From NCBI GenBank assembly GCA_964444075.1, contig CAYUFF010000007.1, positions 1 to 32,080 of the forward strand: DNA of 32,080 nt, read 5' to 3'. Position 1 is the first letter of the stretch. Each line of letters begins with the position of its first letter. Below, in pieces: positions 14,406 through 21,799 of the stretch. A program made the position numbers and the translations under genes. This DNA comes from CAYUFF01 sp964444075 (GTDB lineage Archaea; Aenigmatarchaeota; Aenigmatarchaeia; CG10238-14; SCSR01). Below the pieces are notes generated by a model that worked only from the letters and a program-made list of their open reading frames with translations, did not search any database and was not told the DNA's origin.

Positions 14406-15635
14406 TCATCCGAACATGGGGTCTCCCTTACTACCACCCTTGTCCCTTTTCTGGAAAGGAGCTTCACCCAGTTTATCACCGAGTTTGCGGAGGAGGCGGT
14501 CGACCCTTTCGTCGAGCCCCCAGGTTTTCCACAGCTTGTACGCTTTCCCGCAACCGACGGAGGGGAGGAAGTCGTTTCCGAAGAACATTAACTGGTGCAG
14601 GGCCTCTGTCATTCCGTAAACTTCTTCCTCTCCCATCCCATCCTCGCTTTCTACCATCTCTTCCGCCTTTTCTAAGTGGGAGAAAAGCGCTTCTTTGTTC
14701 CTCTCAAAACTTTTACTCACGAAGTTGCAGTAATACTGAGATGGGTCGACCCTTTCACTGTCGACCCTGAGCTCGTACGCGACCGTCCCGCGAAAGTATC
14801 CGCGAGTGATCAGGAAGGAGAGGAGCGTTTCTAGGAATGGCCTCACGTGCTGCGCCCACTTTTCTTCCCCGATGTCCTTCCCCTCTACCACCTTGTCGTT
14901 AAACCATACGCGTGTGTCCTCCTTGCTGACTCCCCTGCGAAAGCCGCTCGCTTGGGAGAAAGGAAGGTCGTATGCGTAATCTTTGCTCACCGGGAAGGAA
15001 ACCCTGTACACGGAATCGAGCCTCATGAACTCTCCGTCGCCGCCGTCCAAAAAAACCGTGAACTTGTGCTCACCGTCGACGATAGCATAGTTATCTCCCC
15101 TCTTGGTAGAGAAGTTAGCCTCGGAAGAAATTTTCACTCTGCAACTTTCCGTGACCGACCGAGCGTCCGACTCGTACAATTCTACGATGAACCGTGCCGT
15201 CAAACTCCCAAGGTAGTTACAGTCGATCCTATTCGTTTCGAACACCCCCGGAAGGGTCGCGGACGGAAGTTGTTGCACCAGCGATACTCTGCTGTCTAGG
15301 GAGAGCGAAGCTTCGAACTCCTCGCCGCCATCCCTCTCCCCTTCTAAAGACTCGCGGTAAGAGCACCTTCCCAGCAACGGAGAGAACCAATCTTGGGAAA
15401 ACTCACCACGAGCTCGTGTCGACCAGCTTATAACCTTCTTCACATCCTCGACGTACAGCAACCTCCTGAGAAAGGGCGTCAGTTCCGGGTTCGGGAGCGG
15501 AAAGACCTGCGGGTTGACGTTGGGCGGCGGGAACCCCCTCAAAGGTTCCTCCACCAACTTTACTGAATAGACTCCACGAAGGAAGCCCATGAGTTTTTTC
15601 ACGAGACCCTTGCTATCGTAGTGCTTGCTTTCCAT
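14406..15635 (-). CDS. Unrecognised 409-aa soluble protein
   Basis: I recognise no family. The protein has no signal peptide or membrane segment. The N-terminal 130 residues are proline-rich and uneven (EEPLRGFPPPNVNPQVFPLP). The middle is strand-rich (YAIVDGEHKFTVFLDGGDG, FMRLDSVYRVSFPVSKDYAY), and the last 130 residues are helical with acidic patches (FSHLEKAEEMVESEDGMGEE). Codon use resembles the housekeeping neighbours, so it does not look recently acquired. A TATA-like CTTTAAAAATC stands about 27 nt before the ATG, so it is probably a single-gene leaderless transcript. Its position upstream of Gins51 and primase on the same strand is suggestive but not proof of a replication role. Confidence 0.75.
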   Translation of the reverse strand: MESKHYDSKGLVKKLMGFLRGVYSVKLVEEPLRGFPPPNVNPQVFPLPNPELTPFLRRLLYVEDVKKVISWSTRARGEFSQDWFSPLLGRCSYRESLEGERDGGEEFEASLSLDSRVSLVQQLPSATLPGVFETNRIDCNYLGSLTARFIVELYESDARSVTESCRVKISSEANFSTKRGDNYAIVDGEHKFTVFLDGGDGEFMRLDSVYRVSFPVSKDYAYDLPFSQASGFRRGVSKEDTRVWFNDKVVEGKDIGEEKWAQHVRPFLETLLSFLITRGYFRGTVAYELRVDSERVDPSQYYCNFVSKSFERNKEALFSHLEKAEEMVESEDGMGEEEVYGMTEALHQLMFFGNDFLPSVGCGKAYKLWKTWGLDERVDRLLRKLGDKLGEAPFQKRDKGGSKGDPMFG

Positions 15636-15686
15636 TGAATAAAGGATGAGTGAAAGATTTTTAAAGTTGTCGGCTGGCTAGGTCAG

Positions 15687-16253
15687 CTACCCTTCGTGCG
15701 CGAGGAGCGATGAGGCTATTTCCCTTTTCAGCAAGAGTTTCGTAACCTTTTGTGGAAGCCTCGCTACGTCCAGCCGTTTGAAAGGTCCGTAGTTCCTCAG
15801 GTCTTCGGCGAGGAATGAGGGAAAATCCTGGTTGAAAACGAGCAAAGGGACCCCTTCGCGGGAAGCTAGCCCGCCGCTCGCTCGGGGGGTGAGGATGCTC
15901 TCGAAAAGTTTCTCCCTCCTTTCTTTAAGCAAGGAGAGTATTTTCGCGTAAAACCTCTTTTCTTCCTCAGTCAAGTTCTCGACGCCGAACTCCTTCCCCG
16001 TCCTCGCCACGGCAATCGCGTGGTTTATTATCTTCCTTTCTCTCCTGTTGACGACCTCTTCGAGGATCCTTTCCACATTTTTTACCTCCAGGGCGACTTT
16101 CTTGTCACCCTTCCTTTCAAGGATCCTTCTTTTTTTCTCCAGGTACTTTCCGACGTTCTCGAAAAAGTTCTTCGGGAGCTTCGCGGGCTTCGGCGAAGAC
16201 TTCTCCTCCCTGTGGACCTTCCTTATCAGCTCGAAAGTTATCGCCTCTTCCAC
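15687..16253 (-). CDS. gins51: GINS complex subunit Gins51 (Gins15)
   Basis: Subunit of the archaeal GINS complex, which with MCM and GAN/Cdc45 forms the replicative CMG helicase. The helical A-domain comes first (FELIRKVHREEKS, then a linker and long helices to about residue 120). The C-terminal B-domain reads VPLLVFNQDFPSFLAEDLRNYGPF then KRLDVARLPQKVTKLLLKREIA, the small beta domain with the typical Y-G-P-F and L-P-x-x-V-x-x-L-L-x-x-x-x-x-A pattern. A-then-B order marks the Gins51 type, not Gins23. The GTG start overlaps the primase gene by 16 nt; a primase-Gins51 pair is a known archaeal arrangement, which supports both calls. Confidence 0.88.
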   Translation of the reverse strand: MEEAITFELIRKVHREEKSSPKPAKLPKNFFENVGKYLEKKRRILERKGDKKVALEVKNVERILEEVVNRRERKIINHAIAVARTGKEFGVENLTEEEKRFYAKILSLLKERREKLFESILTPRASGGLASREGVPLLVFNQDFPSFLAEDLRNYGPFKRLDVARLPQKVTKLLLKREIASSLLAHEG

Positions 16254-17554
16254 TTTTTCCTACCCCTCCTCACCTTCAGGAGCTTGAACGGGTAGTTGAT
16301 GGGGTTCTTCACTTTCTTCCCTTCACAGACCTCGTCTGGCTTGCAAATCCCTATATCCTCGTAAAAGAGCGAGTGGTCGCAGTTGGCGGGGAGCAAATCC
16401 CTTTCCTGTCTGAAGTTCCACCTCAGCTGAGCTTTTACGTAGTTCTCCCTGAGCGGTGGTTTGTTGGCTTCGTTCCACTCGAAGACCCTTTTCTCTATTT
16501 CCTCGAAGCTCCAGTTCATGTGCCTCAGGAAGTTCACCAGAGTAAAAACGCTCCTCTTCCTACCGTCGCTAAGGCCGGAAAGGATTGCCTTGATGCATGG
16601 AGGGAAAAATTCTTCGGGAACGGGCTTGCCGGGCTTGACTCTCTTCCTCCTCGCCTCCTTCGGTAAAACCTTTTCCTCCTCTTCGGAAAGAGCAGAAGCC
16701 CAATCCAGGGCCTCTATCACCAAGGCCTCGGCCTCCGGAAACTCCGCGCGCTTTTCGAGGAAAGCGAAGTCGACGTCGATCTTCTCCGGGTCCGCGTACT
16801 CCTTCTTGAACCTCTCTACCCTTTCCTCTTTCAAAGGAACGCTCACGAGGAGGGTAGACTCGTGCAAGGAGTACGGCAGCCTGAAGAGGTGACGCGAGCC
16901 GAAGATGTCTATCGTTATCGCTTTGAACGGGAGGAGCTCTCCGTCCTCGGAGATTTCCTCAACGCTCTTCCCAACCCTCTGGGAGATTTCCTTGACGTCG
17001 AACCTTTTAAGGAGAGAATCCTTTAGGTCGTCCTCCACGTACCACTTCAAGTATTCCGTGACCTTCTTCGCAACCTCCGGATATTGCTCCTTGGTGGGTA
17101 CCGTGTTAATCTTTTGCGGAAAGCTTTCGAAGGGAAGGAAGATGTGGAAAGACTTGCCACCCGTAAACTTAACGAAAAAATTCTTTATCCCGTGGTCCTT
17201 CAACGCCTCGACGAAGCAACGCGTAGCTATTTTTGCGACCTCGAAATCGCTAACGTCTATGTCGATGAGTAGGTCCCACCCTATCCTCAGCGAATTCAGT
17301 TGCTCTTGAGTCATGCCGACGTCGAGGTTCATAGGGTTCGACCACCTTTCAACGCTCCCGTGGAAAGCTACGGCACCCTCGCTAACGGCTTGTAAGATGT
17401 CCCCAGGATACTGCAGTACGTTAGGCCTTTTTCCGAACTGCTTGTTCCCGAAGACCACGACTACCTCGCGATTCCTTCCGAACTCCAACAAAGCTTTCTG
17501 AACGCTTTCCCTGGAGTACCAGTCGTAAACAACTTGGTAAGTCTTCGAGACCAT
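16238..17554 (-). CDS. priS: Single-chain DNA primase: PriS catalytic domain fused to PriL Fe-S domain
   Basis: Archaeo-eukaryotic primase that makes RNA or DNA primers. The catalytic half has the DxD pair in WDLLIDIDVSDFE (D98, D100), TGGKSFHIFLP (the SGxGxHI motif, His137), and the third acidic residue in AITIDIFGSRHLFRLP (D216). The zinc knuckle usual in stand-alone PriS is not visible. From about residue 315 the chain reads EEFFPPCIKAILSGL, then FTLVNFLRHMNWSFEEIEKRV, and cysteines at 320, 392, 404 and 410 (PPC, PANC, GIC, EVC) before NPINYP. These match the PriL C-terminal [4Fe-4S] domain. The PriL N-terminal domain is missing. A monomeric primase of this form is known from Nanoarchaeum. 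It is coupled to Gins51 downstream and diverges from uL3. Confidence 0.9.
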   Translation of the reverse strand: MVSKTYQVVYDWYSRESVQKALLEFGRNREVVVVFGNKQFGKRPNVLQYPGDILQAVSEGAVAFHGSVERWSNPMNLDVGMTQEQLNSLRIGWDLLIDIDVSDFEVAKIATRCFVEALKDHGIKNFFVKFTGGKSFHIFLPFESFPQKINTVPTKEQYPEVAKKVTEYLKWYVEDDLKDSLLKRFDVKEISQRVGKSVEEISEDGELLPFKAITIDIFGSRHLFRLPYSLHESTLLVSVPLKEERVERFKKEYADPEKIDVDFAFLEKRAEFPEAEALVIEALDWASALSEEEEKVLPKEARRKRVKPGKPVPEEFFPPCIKAILSGLSDGRKRSVFTLVNFLRHMNWSFEEIEKRVFEWNEANKPPLRENYVKAQLRWNFRQERDLLPANCDHSLFYEDIGICKPDEVCEGKKVKNPINYPFKLLKVRRGRKKWKRR

Positions 17555-17607
17555 CGATGATAATTTTTTGGAAAGATTTATTAAGCTAACCGTAGCATAT
17601 TTAACTT

Positions 17608-18585
17608 ATGGTAAGGTTCAAGAAGCCTAGGAGGGGTAGCCTCGCGTTTTGGCCGAGGAAGAGGACGAGAAGGATTTACCCTAGGATAACCTCTTATCCT
17701 GAGGTGGAGAAGGTCAAGCTCTTGGCTTTCGCCGGTTATAAAGCCGGGATGGCGCAGGTGATAGCCGTTGACGCTCAAAAGGACTCGCCGACCTACGGGC
17801 AGGAGATAGCGATCCCGGTTACCGTTTTGGACTGCCCTCCGTTGAGGGTCATAGGAATGAGGGTTTATGAATCCACGGTCAAGGGTTTCAGAGCATTTTG
17901 CGAGGCTTATGCTAAGGACTTACCCAAAGATTTGGAGAGAAAGGTAAAGATAAACCCGAGGGAGGAGAATCTTAAGGAAATCGAGGAAAACCTCGACAAG
18001 GTCTCGAAGCTCAGGGTAATCGTCGCGACCCAGCCCAGGCTTTCGGGGGTAAGGAAGAAGAAGCCGGAGGTTTTCGAAATCGAAGTCGGAGGGAAAGACA
18101 TCAAGGAGAAGTTCGAGTACGCTAAGAGCCTTTTGGGGAAGGAGGTCAAGGTCTCGGATGTTTTTCGCGAGGGTGAATACGTGGATGTAATAGGGGTTAC
18201 GAAAGGGAAGGGAACCGCAGGGCCCGTGCAGAGGTTCGGCGTGAAAATTCAGGTGAGGAAGGCCAAGAAAAAGTTGAGGCACGTCGGTAGCCTCGGCGCC
18301 GAAGGTTTGGGAAGGGTGTTGCCGACGGTTCCGATGGCGGGGCAGCTGGGGTTCTTCAGGAGGACCGAGTACAACAAGAGGGTAATCAAGATAGGGAACG
18401 GCGAGGAGGTGAACCCTCCAGGAGGTTTTAAGAGGTACGGGGTGATAAGGGGTAGTTACGTTTTGCTGGAGGGTTCCGTTCCGGGGCCTAAGAAAAGGTT
18501 GGTGGTCGTGAGGGAAGCGATAAGGCCGCCTAAGGTCAGGTTCTCCCCGGTTGAGGTTAAGGAAATAATCAAAGGAGGAGGGTGA
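17608..18585 (+). CDS. rpl3: 50S ribosomal protein uL3
   Basis: Large-subunit assembly protein that reaches the peptidyl transferase centre. The archaeal/eukaryotic type is clear: MVRFKKPRRGSLAFWPRKR start, AFAGYKAGMAQV, DVIGVTKGKGTAGPVQRFG, and PMAGQLGFFRRTEYNKR. The length of 325 aa is normal. It is the first gene of a two-gene unit with uL4 (3 nt between them). Upstream, 53 nt separate it from the divergent primase, with TTTATTAAG about 28 nt before the ATG as the likely TATA box. Confidence 0.97.
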   Translation: MVRFKKPRRGSLAFWPRKRTRRIYPRITSYPEVEKVKLLAFAGYKAGMAQVIAVDAQKDSPTYGQEIAIPVTVLDCPPLRVIGMRVYESTVKGFRAFCEAYAKDLPKDLERKVKINPREENLKEIEENLDKVSKLRVIVATQPRLSGVRKKKPEVFEIEVGGKDIKEKFEYAKSLLGKEVKVSDVFREGEYVDVIGVTKGKGTAGPVQRFGVKIQVRKAKKKLRHVGSLGAEGLGRVLPTVPMAGQLGFFRRTEYNKRVIKIGNGEEVNPPGGFKRYGVIRGSYVLLEGSVPGPKKRLVVVREAIRPPKVRFSPVEVKEIIKGGG

Positions 18586-18588
18586 GTC

Positions 18589-19395
18589 GTGAAAACGAAC
18601 CTTTACGACGTTGGTGGTAATCTCGTCGGAGAGGTCGAACTTCCGAAGGTTTTCGAAGAGCCAGTCCGCGAGGACCTCGTCCTGAGGGTTGTGTTGGCAA
18701 TCCAATCCCGCAAGCGTCAACCCTACGGTACAGACCCTATGGCTGGGAAGAGGACTTCAGCCCATTATCATGGAAGGAGGAGGGAAAGGTTTTCGATGAT
18801 GAACAGGGAGATGGCAAGGTTGCCGCGAATCCACGGTAGGGGGGTACCTCCCTTCTTGATGTGGGAAGCGAGGTTCGTCCCGCAGGCAAGAGGTGGTAGG
18901 AGGGCTCACCCTCCGAAGGTCGAGAAAATCTGGGAGCAGAAGGTTAACAAGAAGGAAAGGAAGAAAGCTATAAGGGCGGCGATAGCGGCTACCGCCAAGA
19001 AAGAATTGGTAGAGAAAAGGGGTCACAGGGTTGAAAAGGTCGAGAAGCTTCCGATCGTCGTCAAGGACGAGCTTCAAAGGATAGAGAGGACCTCGGAGCT
19101 GAAGAAGTTGTTGGAGAACCTCAACCTCAAAGAGGAGTTGGAGAGGATTAGCAAAAGGAAGGTCAGGGCTGGGAAGGGAAAGATGAGGGGGAGGAGGTAC
19201 AAGGTTAAAAAAGGCCCCTTGATAGTGGTCGCGAAGGACGAGGGAATAAGCAAGGCGGCGAGGAACTTGCTCGGAGTAGACTTGTGCTTGGTGAAGGACC
19301 TCAACGCGGAGTTGCTCGCTCCAGGCGGAAAGTGTGGAAGGCTCGCGATATTTTCAGAAAGTGCGCTGAAATTTTTGGAAAGGGTGGGGTTCTAA
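18589..19395 (+). CDS. rpl4: 50S ribosomal protein uL4
   Basis: Large-subunit protein lining the exit tunnel. The archaeal form is recognised by RQPYGTDPMAGKRTSAHYHGRR (shown as QPYGTDPMAGKRTSAHYHG), MARLPRIHGRG, and VPQARGGRRAHPP in the tunnel loop. The C-terminal ribosome-binding domain reads LLGVDLCLVKDLNAELLAPG. It starts with GTG 3 nt after uL3 ends. In most archaea uL23, uL2 and uS19 follow in the S10 operon; here the unit ends with a T-rich stretch. Confidence 0.97.
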   Translation: MKTNLYDVGGNLVGEVELPKVFEEPVREDLVLRVVLAIQSRKRQPYGTDPMAGKRTSAHYHGRRRERFSMMNREMARLPRIHGRGVPPFLMWEARFVPQARGGRRAHPPKVEKIWEQKVNKKERKKAIRAAIAATAKKELVEKRGHRVEKVEKLPIVVKDELQRIERTSELKKLLENLNLKEELERISKRKVRAGKGKMRGRRYKVKKGPLIVVAKDEGISKAARNLLGVDLCLVKDLNAELLAPGGKCGRLAIFSESALKFLERVGF

Positions 19396-19610
19396 CAACG
19401 GACAAAATCAAAAAACTTTCTCATGTTTTATTCCTTCATTACCTTTCAATGCTTTTTGCTAATGTGGTATATGGGCTCTGCTCTGGAGGGCTTCCAGTCT
19501 GTAGAGTTCTCTGTGGAGGTTTTTAAGGTCGAGGGCCTCTTGTGGCCTTAGGCGACTAAAGACCTCAAACTTATTTAAGTGGAAAACAACAATAATTTTT
19601 ATGTGAGAAA
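19396..19610 (+). other. Non-coding stretch with possible structured RNA, before the pilin gene
   Basis: About 215 bases between uL4 and the pilin gene. Near 19470-19510 the plus strand can fold as GCTCT/AGAGT enclosing CTGGA/TCCAG with a small internal loop. Near 19527-19565 AGGTC/GACCT encloses two GGCC boxes. A near-palindromic TATA-like CTTATTTAAG lies at 19569-19578, about 33 nt before the pilin ATG, and could also act on the minus strand. A minus-strand open frame here has no start codon of its own. I see no box C/D or ACA motif, so the class of any RNA is unknown. Confidence 0.3.
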
Positions 19611-20021
19611 ATGAAGGGACAAGCCGCGATGGAATACCTGATGACCTACGGATGGGCAATCCTCATAGTGATAGCAGTGGTTGCAGCTCTTTACGCGATG
19701 GGAGTCTTCAAGTTACCGACGGGAGGCGTGGCCAAGTGTAGCCCCTGCTTCCCTCCAGGTTCCGCTGTGGCATACGTCGATCATACGGCTGACGACCTCG
19801 TATTGACGGTAGGCCCCCACGACATAAAGGTTACTGCAGTCTATAACGACGCTGGCGCGTGCACCTGCTCGGCCGGTACGAACGTCGTTCAGGCAGCACA
19901 ATCCAAGTTCACACTGACCTGCGCTGGTTGTTTCAGCGGAGACGTTAGCGTGACGATCGAGTATGAAGACCAGGAAAGCGGGCTAACACACAACGTCTCG
20001 GCAACTCTTCACGGAGCTTAA
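19611..20021 (+). CDS. Class III signal peptide type IV pilin, cysteine-rich
   Basis: A 136-aa pilin. The start MKGQAAMEYLMTYGWAILIV is a textbook class III signal: short basic leader, cleavage expected before Gln4 by EppA-type peptidase, then QxxxEY and a hydrophobic helix that forms the fibre core. The globular part is beta-rich and holds seven cysteines (SPCFPPG, CTCSAG, LTCAGCFSG among them), enough for two or three disulfides in a hot or oxidising exterior. It is transcribed alone, convergent with the minus-strand pilin operon, and may be the major pilin because of its own promoter and typical small size. That last point is inference. Confidence 0.9.
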   Translation: MKGQAAMEYLMTYGWAILIVIAVVAALYAMGVFKLPTGGVAKCSPCFPPGSAVAYVDHTADDLVLTVGPHDIKVTAVYNDAGACTCSAGTNVVQAAQSKFTLTCAGCFSGDVSVTIEYEDQESGLTHNVSATLHGA

Positions 20022-20057
20022 GTGTAAAACCTTTCTTTTCTGGAATTTTTTAATTTT
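20022..20057. terminator. T-rich bidirectional terminator region
   Basis: The 36 nt between the convergent pilin and lipoprotein-like genes contain CCTTTCTTTT and TTTTTTAATTTTTT. Runs of T on both strands suit archaeal transcription termination for both genes. Confidence 0.45.
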
Positions 20058-20825
20058 TTACTCTACCCTTATCCTAGCCCACAGACTTCCTAAGTAATAA
20101 CTCCTTTCGGGAGTTTCTAGGAAAAACTTGATCTCCGTCGAGTTTAGCGAAACAGCAGGATACTTGAGATAAAGGGATAGAGCTGCAACCATCTTCGTGA
20201 CTTCTAGCTCTCCTCCAACGTTTTCCATGATGGTATGCAAATCGTAATCCCCAAGATAAAACGATTCACTTGCTTCAGTCTCAAGGTAAAAATGCTTTAC
20301 CTCCTTGCTCACGCTAGCGATGTCCCCTACGAAGATAAACAACACTAGCGTATCGTTGGTAAAGTTGTAGGATTCCCTAAATCCTGGGTCCTCTTCCAAG
20401 ACCATGGTTAAGTTGGTTTCGTTGACAGTAAAGTTTAGGTGGTAGGGAGGCTCTCTGTTCGCGCAAACTCTCACACCTTCAGCTACGGAAAAAATATCTT
20501 CCAACCTCCCCGAGCAGATGTCAAAAATTTTCAGGCTAATGACCCTCGTTACCTCGACTCCCCCTTTGGAAGTAATACCACTACCGATTTCTTCGCCACC
20601 GATTCCTTCGGTGAAATTTTCCTCTCTCGTGGTAACGTTGACTTGAGTTAAACTTTCCTTCCCAGTCTCGTTCTCACCGAGTATCGTTGCGTTTTCTTCA
20701 GAGGGAAGTTGTGGCTGGGTTGGTTGCTGACGTTGCTCTACTTGCTTCTGAGGCATAAGACCAGTGAAAATTAAGCCGCACGTTACCAACGCGATGAGGA
20801 TAGCTGCTAACAAAACCTTCTTCAT
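20058..20825 (-). CDS. Secreted or membrane-anchored glycoprotein-like pilus-operon protein, 255 aa
   Basis: Last gene of the minus-strand pilin operon. The N-terminus MKKVLLAAILIALVTCGLIF is a signal peptide or anchor, with Cys16 in a position where a lipid anchor is possible, though the lipobox is weak. A Gln/Pro/Glu-rich linker follows (QRQQPTQPQLPSEEN), typical of exported proteins. The rest is a beta-rich domain with at least eight N-x-S/T sequons (NATI, NETG, NVTT, NFTE, NETN, NLTM, NFTN, NDTL), so N-glycosylation is likely. Two cysteines (ICSGR, VCANR) may pair. The start overlaps the previous stop by 4 nt (ATGA). No family is recognised; a surface or pilus accessory role is inferred from position. 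Confidence 0.75.
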   Translation of the reverse strand: MKKVLLAAILIALVTCGLIFTGLMPQKQVEQRQQPTQPQLPSEENATILGENETGKESLTQVNVTTREENFTEGIGGEEIGSGITSKGGVEVTRVISLKIFDICSGRLEDIFSVAEGVRVCANREPPYHLNFTVNETNLTMVLEEDPGFRESYNFTNDTLVLFIFVGDIASVSKEVKHFYLETEASESFYLGDYDLHTIMENVGGELEVTKMVAALSLYLKYPAVSLNSTEIKFFLETPERSYYLGSLWARIRVE

Positions 20826-21799
20826 TCCACCACCACTCTTGAGCTTACGTTATAAATTTGGAGATGGGTGAGGTTATTGATTGTGGTCTCGTTGTCCAGC
20901 CTGAAGCTCTCGGGCATTCCAGAAATTTTATACACCTCCACTTCCTTCCCAGAAAAGTAGAGGTAATCGACGCTACTCCTTTCAAGGTACACAGGAATTC
21001 CCAGGGTCAGCAACTCATCTTTGTCGACGAAGCTTTCCAACCCTATCGGGAGCCCGGAGACTTCATACTTTGGTTGGACGAAGTACTTTCCCTCGAGTCT
21101 GTCGAGGAAGCTGGCCCCACGCAAGCTAGGATGGTAGTATGAGTTGTTTAAGTCGTCCTTCAAGTTCGACAAGTCATCTTCCGAATAGTTTCCCCAGTGA
21201 GGACTTTTGAGTATGGTGTTGGTAGCCCTTCCGTAGGTGTTGAGTGGGTAGAGCGGGTCTTCGAAACCCTCTATACCAACGAAGGTGACGAGCCTCCTCT
21301 CTCTGCTCAAGTTTGCTACACCTTTCTCGTCCGCTATGCTCACGCTTAGGTTGAAAGAAATCTGCAGGGTAAAGCTATCGTAGGGTAATATCGTTACGCC
21401 TTCCACTTCTACGTCGCAAGCAAAACTTTCTTCCTCGCACAGGCTTTCTATTTTCCTCTCCCAATCCCGGATGGTAGAAAGTTGCATTAGGGGTTGTGGG
21501 GCTGAGTTTATGCTTCCGTTGACGATCAGCTCCTTGAGTGTTTCGTTCGAAGAGTTTAGGGGAACTCCGTTCGAGACCACGTAGTTTATCGCCGAGGAAA
21601 TCGCGCGCGTGGAAATTATCGCCACGGCTTTCTTCGAATCCAAAACTATGTCTCGGTATAAATTCAGCATGGTATCGACCCTGCCTTCTACCATGCTCGC
21701 TGAAGAGTGACGAACGAACAAGGCTTTTTGGAAGATTAACAGGGCTACCACGAGCGTAGCTAAGAACACGAGTATAAGAGTGAAGAACATGCCCTTCAT
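20822..21799 (-). CDS. Pilin-like surface protein, 325 aa
   Basis: Starts MKGMFFTLILVFLATLVVAL with one N-terminal membrane helix and an ectodomain of about 290 residues. The ectodomain has a helical stalk (DTMLNLYRDIVLDSKKAVAII) then beta-rich sequence with many sequons (NSSNETL, NGSINS, NLSVS). A hydrophobic helix straight after a short basic leader with no cleavage by signal peptidase I expected is the arrangement of minor pilins or pseudopilins, though the QxxxE signature is absent. I chose the ATG at 21799, which overlaps the upstream stop (ATGA). It is the fifth gene of the operon. Confidence 0.75.
   Translation of the reverse strand: MKGMFFTLILVFLATLVVALLIFQKALFVRHSSASMVEGRVDTMLNLYRDIVLDSKKAVAIISTRAISSAINYVVSNGVPLNSSNETLKELIVNGSINSAPQPLMQLSTIRDWERKIESLCEEESFACDVEVEGVTILPYDSFTLQISFNLSVSIADEKGVANLSRERRLVTFVGIEGFEDPLYPLNTYGRATNTILKSPHWGNYSEDDLSNLKDDLNNSYYHPSLRGASFLDRLEGKYFVQPKYEVSGLPIGLESFVDKDELLTLGIPVYLERSSVDYLYFSGKEVEVYKISGMPESFRLDNETTINNLTHLQIYNVSSRVVVE

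Noticed and set aside
14297..15433. Several plus-strand ORFs in the 14.3-15.4 kb region
   Set aside because: They are antisense to the 409-aa gene, have low-complexity Pro/Ser/Arg composition, and overlap the tRNA-Leu gene.
19459..19659. Minus-strand 66-aa ORF overlapping the pilin gene
   Set aside because: Its C-terminal part looks protein-like, but no start codon exists outside the overlap with the pilin coding sequence.
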